Shown: positions 7,883 through 17,341, counted from the stretch's first letter. The stretch is 64,000 nt of DNA from Flagellimonas amoyensis (GCF_003058265.1 NZ_QBUK01000003.1:1-64000); one strand, 5' to 3'. Made by a program: numbers and translations. Notes: generated by a model from the sequence alone, not told the origin.

Positions 7883-9997
7883 TTACTTCAGACCGACCTT
7901 CTTTTCGATGCCCAAACGTTTCATTTTGGCAAATAGGGTCTTGTCCTTTAGCTTTAAGATCTTTGCGGCTCCGTTCGGACCGCTGACCCTCCAATTGGTG
8001 TGATCGAGAACGTCGATGATATATTCCCGCTGGATGGCCTCAAAGGATCTGAATTCACTGGATGCGGCCAACATATCATTTTCAGGTATCCAGCCCCCCG
8101 GTTTTAATGTTGGACCGGTCTCCACGATCACCGCCCGCTCGATCATATTTTCAAGCTCCCTGATGTTTCCAGGGAAATTATAGTTCATTAATGCATCAAT
8201 GCTGTCGTTGGATAGGCGCTTAAAATTTTTCCCGGCTTTGGCGGCCAGTTTTTCCAAAAAATATTGGGCCAAAATGGGAATATCCTCTTTTCGGGCCCGT
8301 AATGGAATATTATGGATCGGAAAAACATTTAAACGGTAGTAAAGATCTTCCCTAAACTTCCCTTCACGTATCATTTCCTTCAAATCCCTATTGGTCGCGG
8401 CAATGATGCGTACATCAACTTTTATGGTCTTGGTGCCGCCCAATTCATCATATTCCCCCTCTTGCAATACCCGTAGCAACTTGGGCTGAAGCTCTAAGGG
8501 CAATTCCCCAATTTCATCAAGGAAAATCGTACCGCCATCAGCAAGTGTGAATTTCCCTGCCTTATCCGTATGTGCCCCGGTGAAGGCACCTTTCTTATGT
8601 CCGAACAATTCACTCTCTATGAGGTCTTTTGGAAGTGTGGCACAATTGATCTTGATCAAGGGACGGTTTTTTCTTGAACTGTTGGCATGGACCGCACTGG
8701 CCAACAATTCCTTGCCAGTGCCGGATTCACCCGTTATCAATACGGTTGTTTCCGTAGGGGCCACTTGGTCGACCTGGATAAGCACGCTCTTATAGGACTC
8801 ACTTTGACATATGATGTTGTTGAAATTGATCTTGTTGCTTATCTCTTCCTGCAGGTATTCATTCTCATGTTCAAGTCGCTCCTTTAGGGACTTGATTTCT
8901 TCCATTGCCTCATAAAGCTCAAGGTCGCGCATTTTTTTTGCTGTGATGTCCCGGACCACGGAACAACAATAGTCCTCCCCGTAATACTTTAATTGACTTG
9001 AGGTAATGTCCACAGGGAACATGGTGCCGTCCTTTCTTGATATCAACCATTCAAACCGATGCGACCCTTTGGTCCTTATCATGTCGAAATGTGCATTGTA
9101 GAAATCTTCGGTGACTGCGGTATCCAAATCGAACATCCCCATATGGTCCAGATCCTCCTTTTTGTACCCCAATTTATTGATTACGGATTGACTGTACAAT
9201 AATAGATCACCTTGGTCATTGTAGACATAGATCAAGTCCTCCACATTGTCGATGACCGTTTTGTAAAGGTTCATGTCATTTTCCTTTTGCTTGATCTCGG
9301 TCAGGTCTTGGTAGACCCCTAAAATTTTATAAATTTTATCCCCTTTCAGGATAGGTTTGGCAATTGCCCGGATGTAGCGCGTGGGGGAATCCTTGGTTTC
9401 CAATAGCTCATCATAGGGCGTACCTTCCCTGATGACCTGGCCCAGTAAATGCTTTACCCTATCGGTATCCTTGAATTTATGGATGACCTTGGCAGGGGTC
9501 AGATCCTCTGGTTCTTTGACATTTAAAATATCCATGGCACAGGATGTGGCCAAAATGGAGCCGTCATGTAAATTCAGTTCCCATCCCCCGACATTGGCTA
9601 TACTGTGGGTGTTGTCGATCAGGTTTTTGTAAAAACTGGACTCCGAAAATTCATTGGTCGTTCCACAAATGTAATTTTTTCCATTATATGAGAATTTCTG
9701 CACATGGACCTCCACTTCATAGAATTTACCCTTCTTGGTTTTATGTACGGCCCTGAATTGGACGGCACCCTTTGTCATGACTTCTTCCCAGTGGTTTTTC
9801 CAACTTTCAGGGGTGACCGTAACATTGATATCCGAAACCTTGAGGTTCATGCATTCCTTTTGACTATAGCCCACTCCCTCGCAAAACTTGGCATTTGCAT
9901 ATATAATCTGGCCGTCTTCCCTGACCCAGACCATTTCGTAGGGAAGCCGATCCATCAACCAACCTTTCAATTTTAATTCATCCGTAACATTGTTCAT
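7883..9997 (-). CDS. Sigma-54 enhancer-binding regulator with three PAS domains
   Basis: A 704-residue activator of RpoN-dependent promoters. Three PAS segments (about 12-115, 125-235 and 243-355) sense an unknown signal; a short coiled coil (360-388) leads to the AAA+ domain with Walker A GESGTGKE (423-430), the sigma-54 contact loop GAFTGA (470-475) and Walker B IFLDEIGE (491-498). The C-terminal helix-turn-helix (about 670-704) is of the Fis/HTH_8 type. There is no receiver domain, so the signal is probably a small molecule or redox change. It is transcribed away from the operon starting at 10237, whose upstream region carries a -24/-12 promoter. Confidence 0.92.
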   Translation of the reverse strand: MNNVTDELKLKGWLMDRLPYEMVWVREDGQIIYANAKFCEGVGYSQKECMNLKVSDINVTVTPESWKNHWEEVMTKGAVQFRAVHKTKKGKFYEVEVHVQKFSYNGKNYICGTTNEFSESSFYKNLIDNTHSIANVGGWELNLHDGSILATSCAMDILNVKEPEDLTPAKVIHKFKDTDRVKHLLGQVIREGTPYDELLETKDSPTRYIRAIAKPILKGDKIYKILGVYQDLTEIKQKENDMNLYKTVIDNVEDLIYVYNDQGDLLLYSQSVINKLGYKKEDLDHMGMFDLDTAVTEDFYNAHFDMIRTKGSHRFEWLISRKDGTMFPVDITSSQLKYYGEDYCCSVVRDITAKKMRDLELYEAMEEIKSLKERLEHENEYLQEEISNKINFNNIICQSESYKSVLIQVDQVAPTETTVLITGESGTGKELLASAVHANSSRKNRPLIKINCATLPKDLIESELFGHKKGAFTGAHTDKAGKFTLADGGTIFLDEIGELPLELQPKLLRVLQEGEYDELGGTKTIKVDVRIIAATNRDLKEMIREGKFREDLYYRLNVFPIHNIPLRARKEDIPILAQYFLEKLAAKAGKNFKRLSNDSIDALMNYNFPGNIRELENMIERAVIVETGPTLKPGGWIPENDMLAASSEFRSFEAIQREYIIDVLDHTNWRVSGPNGAAKILKLKDKTLFAKMKRLGIEKKVGLK

Positions 9998-10035
9998 CGT
10001 TCAAGCATTTTTGATCTTGGTAAATGTAACCTTAA

Positions 10036-10071
10036 ATTCTAAAATAATAGAATAATACTAAATGATAGAAT
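10036..10071. promoter_or_regulatory. Possible upstream activator site (ATTCTA/TAGAAT repeats)
   Basis: ATTCTA (10036-10041) and TAGAAT (10048-10053) form an inverted repeat, and TAGAAT recurs at 10066-10071, 18 bp later. The group lies about 80-115 bp upstream of the expected start of the sigma-54 transcript, a usual distance for enhancer-binding proteins. The arms are short and AT-rich, so this is a suggestion. Confidence 0.35.
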
Positions 10072-10125
10072 GACTATTTTATTTGGTATAATCGTAAAAT
10101 GCTGATATTCAAAACCATAAACATG

Positions 10126-10141
10126 TGGCACAGAAATGGCC
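10126..10141 (+). promoter_or_regulatory. Sigma-54 (-24/-12) promoter
   Basis: TGGCACAGAAATGGCC matches the consensus TGGCAC-N5-TTGCW with correctly spaced GG and GC doublets and one change in the -12 element (TGGC for TTGC). Transcription would begin near 10152, giving a leader of about 85 nt before the ATG at 10237. It lies in the divergent region next to the enhancer-binding protein gene. Confidence 0.65.
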
Positions 10142-10236
10142 TTAGCAATGGGGCAACGGTCACCCAAATCCATTCGATGGAATCGGGCCAAGGGGGTCGG
10201 GGCAAGAACAGATTTAAACTTAAAACCTTCAAAATT

Positions 10237-10890
10237 ATGGGTATTACACCAAAAAATGGTCTAGATGGGCTATTGCGTCCTGAGGATAGCATCGTAGTGC
10301 TGATCGATCACCAACCCTTTCAATTCACAAACTTGAACAGCCATGAACCTACTATGGTCATCAATAATGTGGTCGGTCTTGCCAAAGCGGCAAAAGTGTT
10401 CAAAGTGCCAACGATACTTACCACGGTCATTGAGGAGCGCGGCGGATATATCATTAAGGGCCTACAGGATGTTTTTCCAAATCAAAAGCCAATTAATCGA
10501 ACTTTTATCAATACTTGGGAAGATCCCAAGGTTACGGATATCGTGAAAGAAAGTGGCCGAAAACAGTTGATTATAGCAGGCCTGTGGACGGAGATTTGTG
10601 TGGCCATGCCCGCTATACAAGCAGTAGGGGAGGATTATGATGTTTTTGTGGTTACGGATGCCAGTGGTTCCACATCGGCGGAAGCACACGACATGGCGGT
10701 ACGCCGTATGACCCAAGTTGGTATCGTGCCCATCAATTGGATAGCTGTTGTTTCAGAATGGCAACGTGACTGGGCCCGTACCGAAACGGCCACAAAACTC
10801 TCCGACGTACTCTTTGATCATGGAGGTGCAAGTGGGGTTGCCTTGGCATGGGAACTGCAACTTTTGGCGACTCCGGTACCAACGGAATAA
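10237..10890 (+). CDS. Isochorismatase-family hydrolase (YcaC-like)
   Basis: A cysteine hydrolase-fold protein of 217 residues. The segment IVVLIDHQPFQF holds the catalytic Asp, the Lys lies in the AKAAKVFKVPTILTT region, and the Cys in LIIAGLWTEICVAMPAIQA; this arrangement resembles YcaC-like proteins, which hydrolyse unknown amides or related substrates. The ATG at 10237 is chosen because the in-frame extension to 10099 would run through the -24/-12 promoter and has an unlikely basic composition. It is the first gene of the operon. Isochorismate is not a likely substrate, since no siderophore or menaquinone genes are nearby. Confidence 0.85.
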   Translation: MGITPKNGLDGLLRPEDSIVVLIDHQPFQFTNLNSHEPTMVINNVVGLAKAAKVFKVPTILTTVIEERGGYIIKGLQDVFPNQKPINRTFINTWEDPKVTDIVKESGRKQLIIAGLWTEICVAMPAIQAVGEDYDVFVVTDASGSTSAEAHDMAVRRMTQVGIVPINWIAVVSEWQRDWARTETATKLSDVLFDHGGASGVALAWELQLLATPVPTE

Positions 10891-10909
10891 CAAACAACTT
10901 TTAAATACC

Positions 10910-10939
10910 AACCGGTCCCATTCAATTTAAGGACCGGTT
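10910..10939 (+). terminator. Intra-operon hairpin
   Basis: AACCGGTCC (10910-10918) and GGACCGGTT (10931-10939) form a perfect 9-bp stem just after the isochorismatase gene. No T-run follows, so it may act as an RNA-stabilising or attenuating hairpin that sets the level of the downstream genes. Confidence 0.5.
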
Positions 10940-10952
10940 GTTCATTGCCAAA

Positions 10953-11324
10953 ATGACCATTCTTATGGAAAATACCATACTCGCCTCCATCATGGAGGAA
11001 AATTTAAAAAGGGTTTGGAGTGAACGGGACAGTGTCACTCGATTGAAGGCCATCGATGATCTCTATGCCTCCAATAGTGCACTCTTTCATGTAGGGCATC
11101 AGACCTATGGACACCAAGGCATCAATGATAGTGTTACCGAAGTTTTAAAGCAGATGCCGGATGGTTTTGTCTTTCGGCTGCTAAAACCCGTGGTGATCAA
11201 CAATGATATCGGAAGATTGGTCTGGGGAGTCGGTCCTGAAGGAAAGGCCCCCGTGGAAACAGGAATGGACATCGCTGTGTTTCAAAACGGGAAAATACAG
11301 GCACTTTATGTGTTTTTGGATTAA
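10953..11324 (+). CDS. SnoaL/NTF2-like protein
   Basis: A small protein of 123 residues with the cone-shaped NTF2/SnoaL fold pattern: an N-terminal helix (TRLKAIDDLYASNSALFHVG), a GHQGINDSVTEVLKQMP helix, and C-terminal strands with RLVWGVGP and PVETGMDIAVFQNGKIQALYVFLD. Such proteins bind or isomerise small hydrophobic ligands; no substrate can be read from the sequence. The start could also be the ATG at 10965. It is 11 bp from the pirin gene and in the same operon. Confidence 0.7.
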   Translation: MTILMENTILASIMEENLKRVWSERDSVTRLKAIDDLYASNSALFHVGHQTYGHQGINDSVTEVLKQMPDGFVFRLLKPVVINNDIGRLVWGVGPEGKAPVETGMDIAVFQNGKIQALYVFLD

Positions 11325-11335
11325 AAAAAAGAGAA

Positions 11336-12208
11336 ATGAAAAAAAGAACCAGTTTTTCCACCCAAGGCCATAGGGCCGATATCGGTGACTTGACCATCAA
11401 TCGGATATTGCCGAACCGGTACGCGGATGCCGTCGGTCCATTTGTATTTTTGGACCACATCGTGCCCAAACATCAACCTGCTGTCATGGATAGTGGAACA
11501 GGGGCGCATCCCCATCGCGGGATAGCGACCCTTAGTTACATCATAGAAGGGGAAGACGAACATTTCGACAGTGCGGGAAATTATGCCAAAGTACATTCCG
11601 GGGGGGTACAATGGATGAAGGCAGGTCATGGCATTGTCCATGACGAGACCTTGAATGTGGATTCGCATACCGAGACCAATCGTACCCATGCTTTTCAATT
11701 TTGGATCAATCTTCCATCGAAGAACAAGGCTGAAAGTCCAGCGTATTTGGCCATCCCTGGAAATGAGGTTCCCTCAAAGGGATTGCCCAATAATGGTGGT
11801 TGGATCAAGGTGATCGTGGGTGACTATGAGAATCTCCGCTCCGCCATACCCAATTATTCCATTCAATTCTTGTATCACATCAATTTGGAGCCCGACAAGG
11901 ATTTTACGATTTCCATGAAGGAAAATATAGAGGTGGCCGCTTTTTTGCCCACCAAGAACGCCATGCTCAACGGTGCCGGCTTCAAAGCTGGGGAATTTGT
12001 GGAATTTGACCGGGACGCTGGTGAAATTACGATTGGGAACAAACTTCAGGGAGCGATAGATGTCATTTTATTTGGGGGAGAACCCTACACGGAACCCATT
12101 GTGGCAGAGGGTCCTTTTGTGATGAACAGTCGATCCGAGATTGCCGAAGCGTACCGGGATTTTTATTCCGGTAAGTACGGTAAAATAAATTATCAAAAAC
12201 TAGCTTAA
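11336..12208 (+). CDS. Pirin-family protein
   Basis: A bicupin of 290 residues. The N-terminal cupin carries the metal ligands of pirins: His pair and spacing in GAHPHRGIATLSYIIEGEDEH followed by the GGVQWMKAGHGIVHDE segment. The C-terminal cupin (about 165-270) is the usual metal-free pirin_C domain. Bacterial pirins include quercetin dioxygenases and redox-sensing regulators of metabolic enzymes, so either a ring-opening dioxygenase or a regulatory role is possible. The stop overlaps the start of the next gene (TAATG), so the two are translationally coupled. Confidence 0.9.
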   Translation: MKKRTSFSTQGHRADIGDLTINRILPNRYADAVGPFVFLDHIVPKHQPAVMDSGTGAHPHRGIATLSYIIEGEDEHFDSAGNYAKVHSGGVQWMKAGHGIVHDETLNVDSHTETNRTHAFQFWINLPSKNKAESPAYLAIPGNEVPSKGLPNNGGWIKVIVGDYENLRSAIPNYSIQFLYHINLEPDKDFTISMKENIEVAAFLPTKNAMLNGAGFKAGEFVEFDRDAGEITIGNKLQGAIDVILFGGEPYTEPIVAEGPFVMNSRSEIAEAYRDFYSGKYGKINYQKLA

Positions 12209-14037
12209 TGAAAAATCAACAAATCATGAAAAAACTAATCGTCCTTGTGACAGCAATTGTCTGTAGTTTACATAGTAGCAGTGCACAGTCCAATGCACAA
12301 TCAATCGGTGCCGATATGATCGTGTTCAATGCGAAAATCGCCACTGGAAGCCTAACCAAGCCCGAAGCTTCTGCACTGGCCGTAAAAAGGGGTAAAATAT
12401 ATGCCGTAGGGACCGATGACGAGATCATGGGGCTAAAAGGCAAAAGCACCAATATCATCGATGCCGGTGGCAAACGTTTGATACCAGGTATCAATGATGC
12501 CCATACCCATATATTGAACGAACGGAGCTTCAACTATAATGTAAGATGGGAAGGTGTGCCAACATTAAAGCGAGCATTGGAAATGTTGGAAGAGCAAGCC
12601 AAACGGACCCCCGAGGGCCAATGGGTGAAAGTGATCGGTGGTTGGTCTCCCTACCAGTTTGAGGAAAATCGATTGCCAACCATTGAAGAAATCAAAAAAG
12701 CGGTCCCGAACAGGCCCGCGATAGTGCAGTATGCGTACAATCGTGCATTTTTAAATGAAAAGGCGATGAAAGCTTTTGGTGTGGGCACCGATCGGTTTCC
12801 GGCCTTGCCAGGCACCGTTTTCGAAAAAGACAAAAAGGGGAATTATACAGGCGTTGTGGAAGGATATACATTTACCTTTATCTCATTGGAATCCATGGTG
12901 CCACAGCCTTCGAATGAGGAGCAACTCAGTTCCATTACCAATGCTATCCATCAAATGAACAGTTTTGGTGTTACTTCGGCGGTTGACGGGGCCTCCTTGA
13001 TCGGTTTTCCCCAGGGTCATACCCAAATACAACAACTGGCCAAGGAAAATCGTCTGAACGTGAGGATGCCGTTCATCGACCTTCAATTTGGGGATCCCAC
13101 AAGTGCCAGTTTGGTGGATGCGGAAATTAAGGCAGTAACAAGGAAATCACCCATTAGCGCTGGGGAAAACTTGCATCCGACCATGGCGCATGGTCATGAA
13201 TATGAGGGAGCGGGGGAATTGCTCAGGGAGGCATTACATGACCATGAAAACTTTGACAGACCTGAAGTGATCATTGATGGGGAAGTCATGCGCCGTTATA
13301 TCAAAGAGGATATTTCAAAACTGGTGGAGAAAGGGATTCCGTTTCGAATGCACATCAGTTACAACGAGAATATCACTCCTTTTCTGGACGCCTTGGAAGC
13401 CATCGACCAAAAGACACCATTTGACGGTTTACGTTGGAGCATTGAACATGCCGAAACGATTGACCTCGATAATGTTGCCAGGGTAAAAAAACTGGGTGGT
13501 GGCATTGCATTGGACATGAAAATGGCCATGCATGGCGATAGTTTTATAAAGACCCACGGCCTTGAGAAGGCATCACGGACCCCAAGGTTAAGACAATTGT
13601 ACGATAGCGGTGTCCCGCTGACCATGTCGACTGATGCATTCAGGGTCTCATCCTATAATCCATGGATCGGTATTAGTTGGATGACTACGGGAAAAACAGT
13701 TTCCGGAACTGAAATATTGGCAAAAGATAATCGACTGACAAGGACAGAGGCCTTGAAATTGCTTACGGTCGGGCCTACTTGGTTTGAGGACCAAGAGGGC
13801 GAAATGGGGAAAATAATTCCAGGTCATCTTGCTGATTTTGTATTGCTCAATAAGGATTACTTCACCGTTCCGGATGAAGAAATAAAAACCATTTCCTCCG
13901 TGTTGACCGTGGTCGATGGAAGGGTGGTCTTTGGTGCGGAAGCCTATAAGGAACTGTCTCCAAAATTACCCGAAACACTTCCAAAGTGGTCACCTGTCAA
14001 TTATTATGGGGGCTATTATAATATGAAGAACCAATAG
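12208..14037 (+). CDS. Exported amidohydrolase (YtcJ-like)
   Basis: A 609-residue metal-dependent hydrolase. The ATG at 12226 opens a signal peptide that ends near SSSAQS; the ATG at 12208 overlaps the pirin stop and adds six residues. After the signal comes a small beta domain, then GKRLIPGINDAHTHIL with the first metal His pair, IDGEVM and FRMHISYNENITP, LRWSIEHAETI with the next His, and PLTMSTDAFRVSSYNPW with the catalytic Asp. A C-terminal strand region closes the beta domain (LADFVLLNKDYF). YtcJ-like amidohydrolases act on N-substituted amides, carbamates or cyclic amides; the true substrate is unknown. Location should be periplasmic. Confidence 0.88.
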   Translation: MKNQQIMKKLIVLVTAIVCSLHSSSAQSNAQSIGADMIVFNAKIATGSLTKPEASALAVKRGKIYAVGTDDEIMGLKGKSTNIIDAGGKRLIPGINDAHTHILNERSFNYNVRWEGVPTLKRALEMLEEQAKRTPEGQWVKVIGGWSPYQFEENRLPTIEEIKKAVPNRPAIVQYAYNRAFLNEKAMKAFGVGTDRFPALPGTVFEKDKKGNYTGVVEGYTFTFISLESMVPQPSNEEQLSSITNAIHQMNSFGVTSAVDGASLIGFPQGHTQIQQLAKENRLNVRMPFIDLQFGDPTSASLVDAEIKAVTRKSPISAGENLHPTMAHGHEYEGAGELLREALHDHENFDRPEVIIDGEVMRRYIKEDISKLVEKGIPFRMHISYNENITPFLDALEAIDQKTPFDGLRWSIEHAETIDLDNVARVKKLGGGIALDMKMAMHGDSFIKTHGLEKASRTPRLRQLYDSGVPLTMSTDAFRVSSYNPWIGISWMTTGKTVSGTEILAKDNRLTRTEALKLLTVGPTWFEDQEGEMGKIIPGHLADFVLLNKDYFTVPDEEIKTISSVLTVVDGRVVFGAEAYKELSPKLPETLPKWSPVNYYGGYYNMKNQ

Positions 14038-14093
14038 GGGCAATACAGGCGTTCTAAATGCTCGGGCAGTCCTTAATAAACAGAAAAGAAGAA

Positions 14094-14483
14094 ATGACAA
14101 ATAAAGACCTCGTTCTAAAGGCAATGAATGAATTGTTCCATGAGAAGGACAGTTCGGCTATTGAACGTTATTGGCACGAAGCCTATGTTCAGCACAATCC
14201 TTCCATGACCAGTGGTCATAAAGGACTAAGGGAGCTTTTGCCCATGCTGGATCCAGAATTCAGGTGGGAGCCAGGAATCATTGTGGAGGAAAACAACATA
14301 GTCATTACACACAGTCAGGTACATGGCTGGGGGCCGGTGCCGGTTGTCGTAGTGGACATTTTTCGGATCGAAGACGGAAAGATTGCCGAACACTGGGATG
14401 TGGTACAGGAAGAAATACCTGCCGCGGAGTCTGCCAACGGAAATGCAATGACTTCCTTTAATATGTCAGGGAATGGGAAATAA
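14094..14483 (+). CDS. SnoaL-like polyketide cyclase family protein
   Basis: A SnoaL-like protein of 129 residues starting at ATG 14094, which has an A/G-rich leader (AGAAAAGAAGAA). It shows the pattern of the family: KAMNELFHEKDSSAIERYW, YVQHNPSMTSGHKGL, and a C-terminal DIFRIEDGKIAEHWDVVQE. The His-Asn-Pro and His-Trp-Asp parts form the pocket in related proteins. In catabolic operons these often isomerise or hydrate products of flavin monooxygenases, which fits the luciferase-like gene two positions later. It overlaps the next gene by 11 bp. Confidence 0.8.
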   Translation: MTNKDLVLKAMNELFHEKDSSAIERYWHEAYVQHNPSMTSGHKGLRELLPMLDPEFRWEPGIIVEENNIVITHSQVHGWGPVPVVVVDIFRIEDGKIAEHWDVVQEEIPAAESANGNAMTSFNMSGNGK

Positions 14484-14802
14484 GCTGACAGGCAAAAGAT
14501 TCCAGATGGATGTTGGTGTCCTCAAGACGGAACTTGACTTCGAGTCGGACAACACTATGACCTTTAAGGTTTTGGAAGGTGGTGCCCTGCAGACAAAAGG
14601 ATATTCGGAAAGGGTGGAGACCACCATAGCAGAAATTCGCCCGCAAGTGTACATGGTGGCATGGAAAGAGGTTTCCGGAGCTACGGTAACCCATGTCGAG
14701 GATCATGAGAACGAGATCGTATATAGCAATGCGACCTTGCCCGACGGCAGTTTTTATACGATGACGGGTACCATACGTCCAATATCAGATCATAACCAAT
14801 AA
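14473..14802 (+). CDS. MoaF-related small beta-barrel protein
   Basis: This 109-residue protein is all-beta in character, with TGKRFQMDVGVLKTELDFES, TIAEIRPQVYMVAWKEVSG and THVEDHENEIVYSNATLP. These features match the MoaF-related (lipocalin/calycin-like) proteins that bind small ligands. It is translated from an ATG inside the end of the SnoaL gene and is followed after 7 bp by the flavin oxidoreductase, so the three are probably made in a fixed ratio. No enzymatic residues can be named. Confidence 0.65.
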   Translation: MGNKLTGKRFQMDVGVLKTELDFESDNTMTFKVLEGGALQTKGYSERVETTIAEIRPQVYMVAWKEVSGATVTHVEDHENEIVYSNATLPDGSFYTMTGTIRPISDHNQ

Positions 14803-14809
14803 AGAACAT

Positions 14810-15823
14810 ATGGAAATAGGAATAGATAGTTTTGCCTCGGCCATGTACGGTAGTAACCTTACCGGTGCCGAGGCCATGGAACAATTGCTGGAACGTATTG
14901 AAATCGCCGACGAGGCCGGGCTTCACTTTTTTGGCATCGGGGAACATCACAAAAAGGAATTTTTGGATTCTGCGCCCGATGTGATCTTGGCCGCCGCAGC
15001 TGCCAGGACCAAACAGATTCGTTTGGGAAGTGCGGTCAAGGTATTGAGTACTTCCGATCCGGTCCGTGTCTATCAAAGTTTTGCGACCCTGGACCTTATC
15101 TCAAAAGGAAGGACGGAAATTGTGGTAGGACGTGGATCGGCCATAGAATCCTATCCGCTTTTTGGATTTGACCTCAAGGACTATGATGCCCTTTTCGCGG
15201 AGAAACTGGAGCTACTTCTTCAAGTACGGGATTCGGAGTTCATTACGTGGGCAGGAAAGTTTCGCCCGGCAATCCATCATCAACCGGTTTATCCAAGGGC
15301 GCTTCAGGAAAAACTGCCGGTTTGGTTGGGGGTTGGTGGGACACCGGAATCCTTTGTTCGTGCAGGATCCTTGGGACTGCCCCTTATGGTAGCCGTAATT
15401 GGTGGTCAAACGGAACGCTTCCGTCCCTTGGTGGATCTTTACCGGGACGCTGGTGCCAAAGCAGGTTTTTCGCCCGAAGAGCTAAAGGTCGGGTTGCATT
15501 CACCGGGCTATGTCAGTGAAACAAATGAACGGGCCATTGCGGAGTACTATCCCGGTTATGCGGAACAATGGACGAAACTGGGCAAAGAAAGAGGGTGGCC
15601 ACCGGTAACGCGGGCACATTTCGATGCCATGGTCGCACCAAGTGGGGTGTTGGTTGTGGGTGGTCCGGAGCAGGTTGCGGAAAAATTGGTCCGGCACAGC
15701 AAAGCACTCGGGGGTGTGGATCGATTCACCTTTCAAATGGACAATGCTGGGCTCTCGCACCAACAGTTAATGCAATCCATTCAATGGATTGGAAAGCGTG
15801 TGATTCCTCTTGTGAACCCATAA
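14810..15823 (+). CDS. Luciferase-like (LLM) flavin-dependent oxidoreductase
   Basis: A 337-residue TIM-barrel protein of the bacterial luciferase-like monooxygenase class, which uses reduced FMN (or F420 in other phyla) to oxidise or reduce small organic substrates. Family landmarks include FFGIGEHHKKEFLDSAPDVIL near residue 45, RIRLGSAV-type strand, RTEIVVGRGSAIESYPLFG and a C-terminal FQMDNAGLSHQQLMQSI segment. There is no dedicated flavin reductase beside it, so reduced flavin must come from elsewhere. It ends the tight part of the operon (162-bp gap follows). Confidence 0.9.
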   Translation: MEIGIDSFASAMYGSNLTGAEAMEQLLERIEIADEAGLHFFGIGEHHKKEFLDSAPDVILAAAAARTKQIRLGSAVKVLSTSDPVRVYQSFATLDLISKGRTEIVVGRGSAIESYPLFGFDLKDYDALFAEKLELLLQVRDSEFITWAGKFRPAIHHQPVYPRALQEKLPVWLGVGGTPESFVRAGSLGLPLMVAVIGGQTERFRPLVDLYRDAGAKAGFSPEELKVGLHSPGYVSETNERAIAEYYPGYAEQWTKLGKERGWPPVTRAHFDAMVAPSGVLVVGGPEQVAEKLVRHSKALGGVDRFTFQMDNAGLSHQQLMQSIQWIGKRVIPLVNP

Positions 15824-15985
15824 CTTATTCCTGCCCGTGCAGCCAACAGTTGGAACGTTGCATGTTGTTCTTTTAGATTGGCTTGCATCATTCCAAGCAT
15901 GGGGATGAACCGGAATGGATATGGTCTTCAATACCATTCCATCATAAGTTTTATCCCATTTTAACCCAAAAAATACTAGCTTCCC

Positions 15986-17341
15986 ATGAGGACTACCTTA
16001 GTTTTGATTTTAATTTCCTGTCCCATTCTTTTATGTGGACAGCAATTTCCCGATTTTAAACAGGCTCGTTATGATGAGGATTATGCGTTCCTTGAGAAGG
16101 ATACAATACACAATTGGTACAAGAGTCTAAAGTATAAGAAACTGGGAAAAAAGGCATACGTTGGTTTTGGAGGTGACTTTAGGGGGCAATACCTGATCAA
16201 AACCAATGAAGGATGGAGTTCCGAACTGGAGGACGATGATGGTTTCACATTGACAAGATGGTTGCTTCATGCGGATTTACATCTCTCGGAGAACGTGCGG
16301 TTTTTTGCTGAATTGCAAAGCGCTATGGCCAATGGAAAGGATATGCCCATTCCCATTGAGGAGAATCCCCTTGAGATCCATCAGTTTTTTGTGGATGTAA
16401 CACCATTTCCCAAAATCCCCATTTCCCTTAGACTTGGTAGACAGGAAGTGGCCTATGGTTCCCAACGATTGATCTCGTTTAGGGACGCCCCAAACAGTCG
16501 CCGTGCATTTGATGGTGTCAAAATGATGTTTGCAACCGATAGGATCGAGACCGATATCTTCTATTTGCATGCCGTCGTGGATAAGGTGGGGATATTTGAC
16601 GATTCCTCATCACCCGACTTAAGGGTATGGGGGTTGTTTTCCAGTGCACCTTTGACAAAGGGCGAGCTGAGTTTCTATTATTTTGGGTTCAATAATGCCA
16701 CGGCCATTTTCTATGATGGTCCGGGGATGGAGCATCGGCATACTGTCGGTGCCCGAGTCCTCAAAAAGGTCGGGTTTTGGCAATTTGATGTGGAAGGGGC
16801 ATATCAATTCGGTTCCATTGGTGATCGGGACATTGAGGCATGGAGCACGGGCTTGGCTGTTTCCTATCGGTTTGCAGGTTTAAAATACGCGCCGGAACTT
16901 GGTCTCAAAGCAGATTTTATCAGTGGCGATAAAGATCCAAGCGATCAAGTCCAGCAAACATTGAATGCGATGTTTCCTCCAGGGGCCTACTTTGGCTTGG
17001 CTGCTCCAATCGCACCGAGCAACCTTGTCGATGTCCATCCCAACGCTACATTTCACCTGAGCGATACCATGTCCTTTTTCTGTGATTATGCATTGCTGTG
17101 GAGGAATAGTAGGACAGATGGTCTTTATCGACCCAATATGACACCGTTTTTTGAATTGGATAATGGTGCGACTTCCAAGTATATAGGGAGTCAGCTCTCG
17201 GGCACATTGATGTATCAGGCCCATGGACATATTTCCCTTGGAACCGGTTTTAGCTGGTTTGATGCAGGCCAATATCTCAAGGAAGTGACCGAAGGAAAGG
17301 ACATCCTGTTCGGATTTGTCAGTGCACAGTTCAAGTTCTAG
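15986..17341 (+). CDS. Alginate-export-family outer-membrane porin
   Basis: A 451-residue outer-membrane beta-barrel protein with a signal peptide (about 1-18, ending ILLCGQQ) and the features of the AlgE-like family: YVGFGGDFRGQYLI near the start, LRLGRQEVAYGSQRLIS near residue 150, the NSRRAFDGVKM loop, and a C-terminal aromatic strand ending in Phe. In non-alginate bacteria such porins take up small acidic or aromatic compounds. It stands between the flavin oxidoreductase and a permease, so a substrate-uptake role is likely. Confidence 0.85.
   Translation: MRTTLVLILISCPILLCGQQFPDFKQARYDEDYAFLEKDTIHNWYKSLKYKKLGKKAYVGFGGDFRGQYLIKTNEGWSSELEDDDGFTLTRWLLHADLHLSENVRFFAELQSAMANGKDMPIPIEENPLEIHQFFVDVTPFPKIPISLRLGRQEVAYGSQRLISFRDAPNSRRAFDGVKMMFATDRIETDIFYLHAVVDKVGIFDDSSSPDLRVWGLFSSAPLTKGELSFYYFGFNNATAIFYDGPGMEHRHTVGARVLKKVGFWQFDVEGAYQFGSIGDRDIEAWSTGLAVSYRFAGLKYAPELGLKADFISGDKDPSDQVQQTLNAMFPPGAYFGLAAPIAPSNLVDVHPNATFHLSDTMSFFCDYALLWRNSRTDGLYRPNMTPFFELDNGATSKYIGSQLSGTLMYQAHGHISLGTGFSWFDAGQYLKEVTEGKDILFGFVSAQFKF

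Noticed and set aside
10099..10236. N-terminal extension of the isochorismatase-like protein
   Set aside because: Contains the -24/-12 promoter and an unlikely basic sequence; ATG 10237 preferred.
15824..15985. Second sigma-54 promoter before the porin gene
   Set aside because: TGGAAC and TTGC words are present but the spacing between GG and GC is wrong by four bases.
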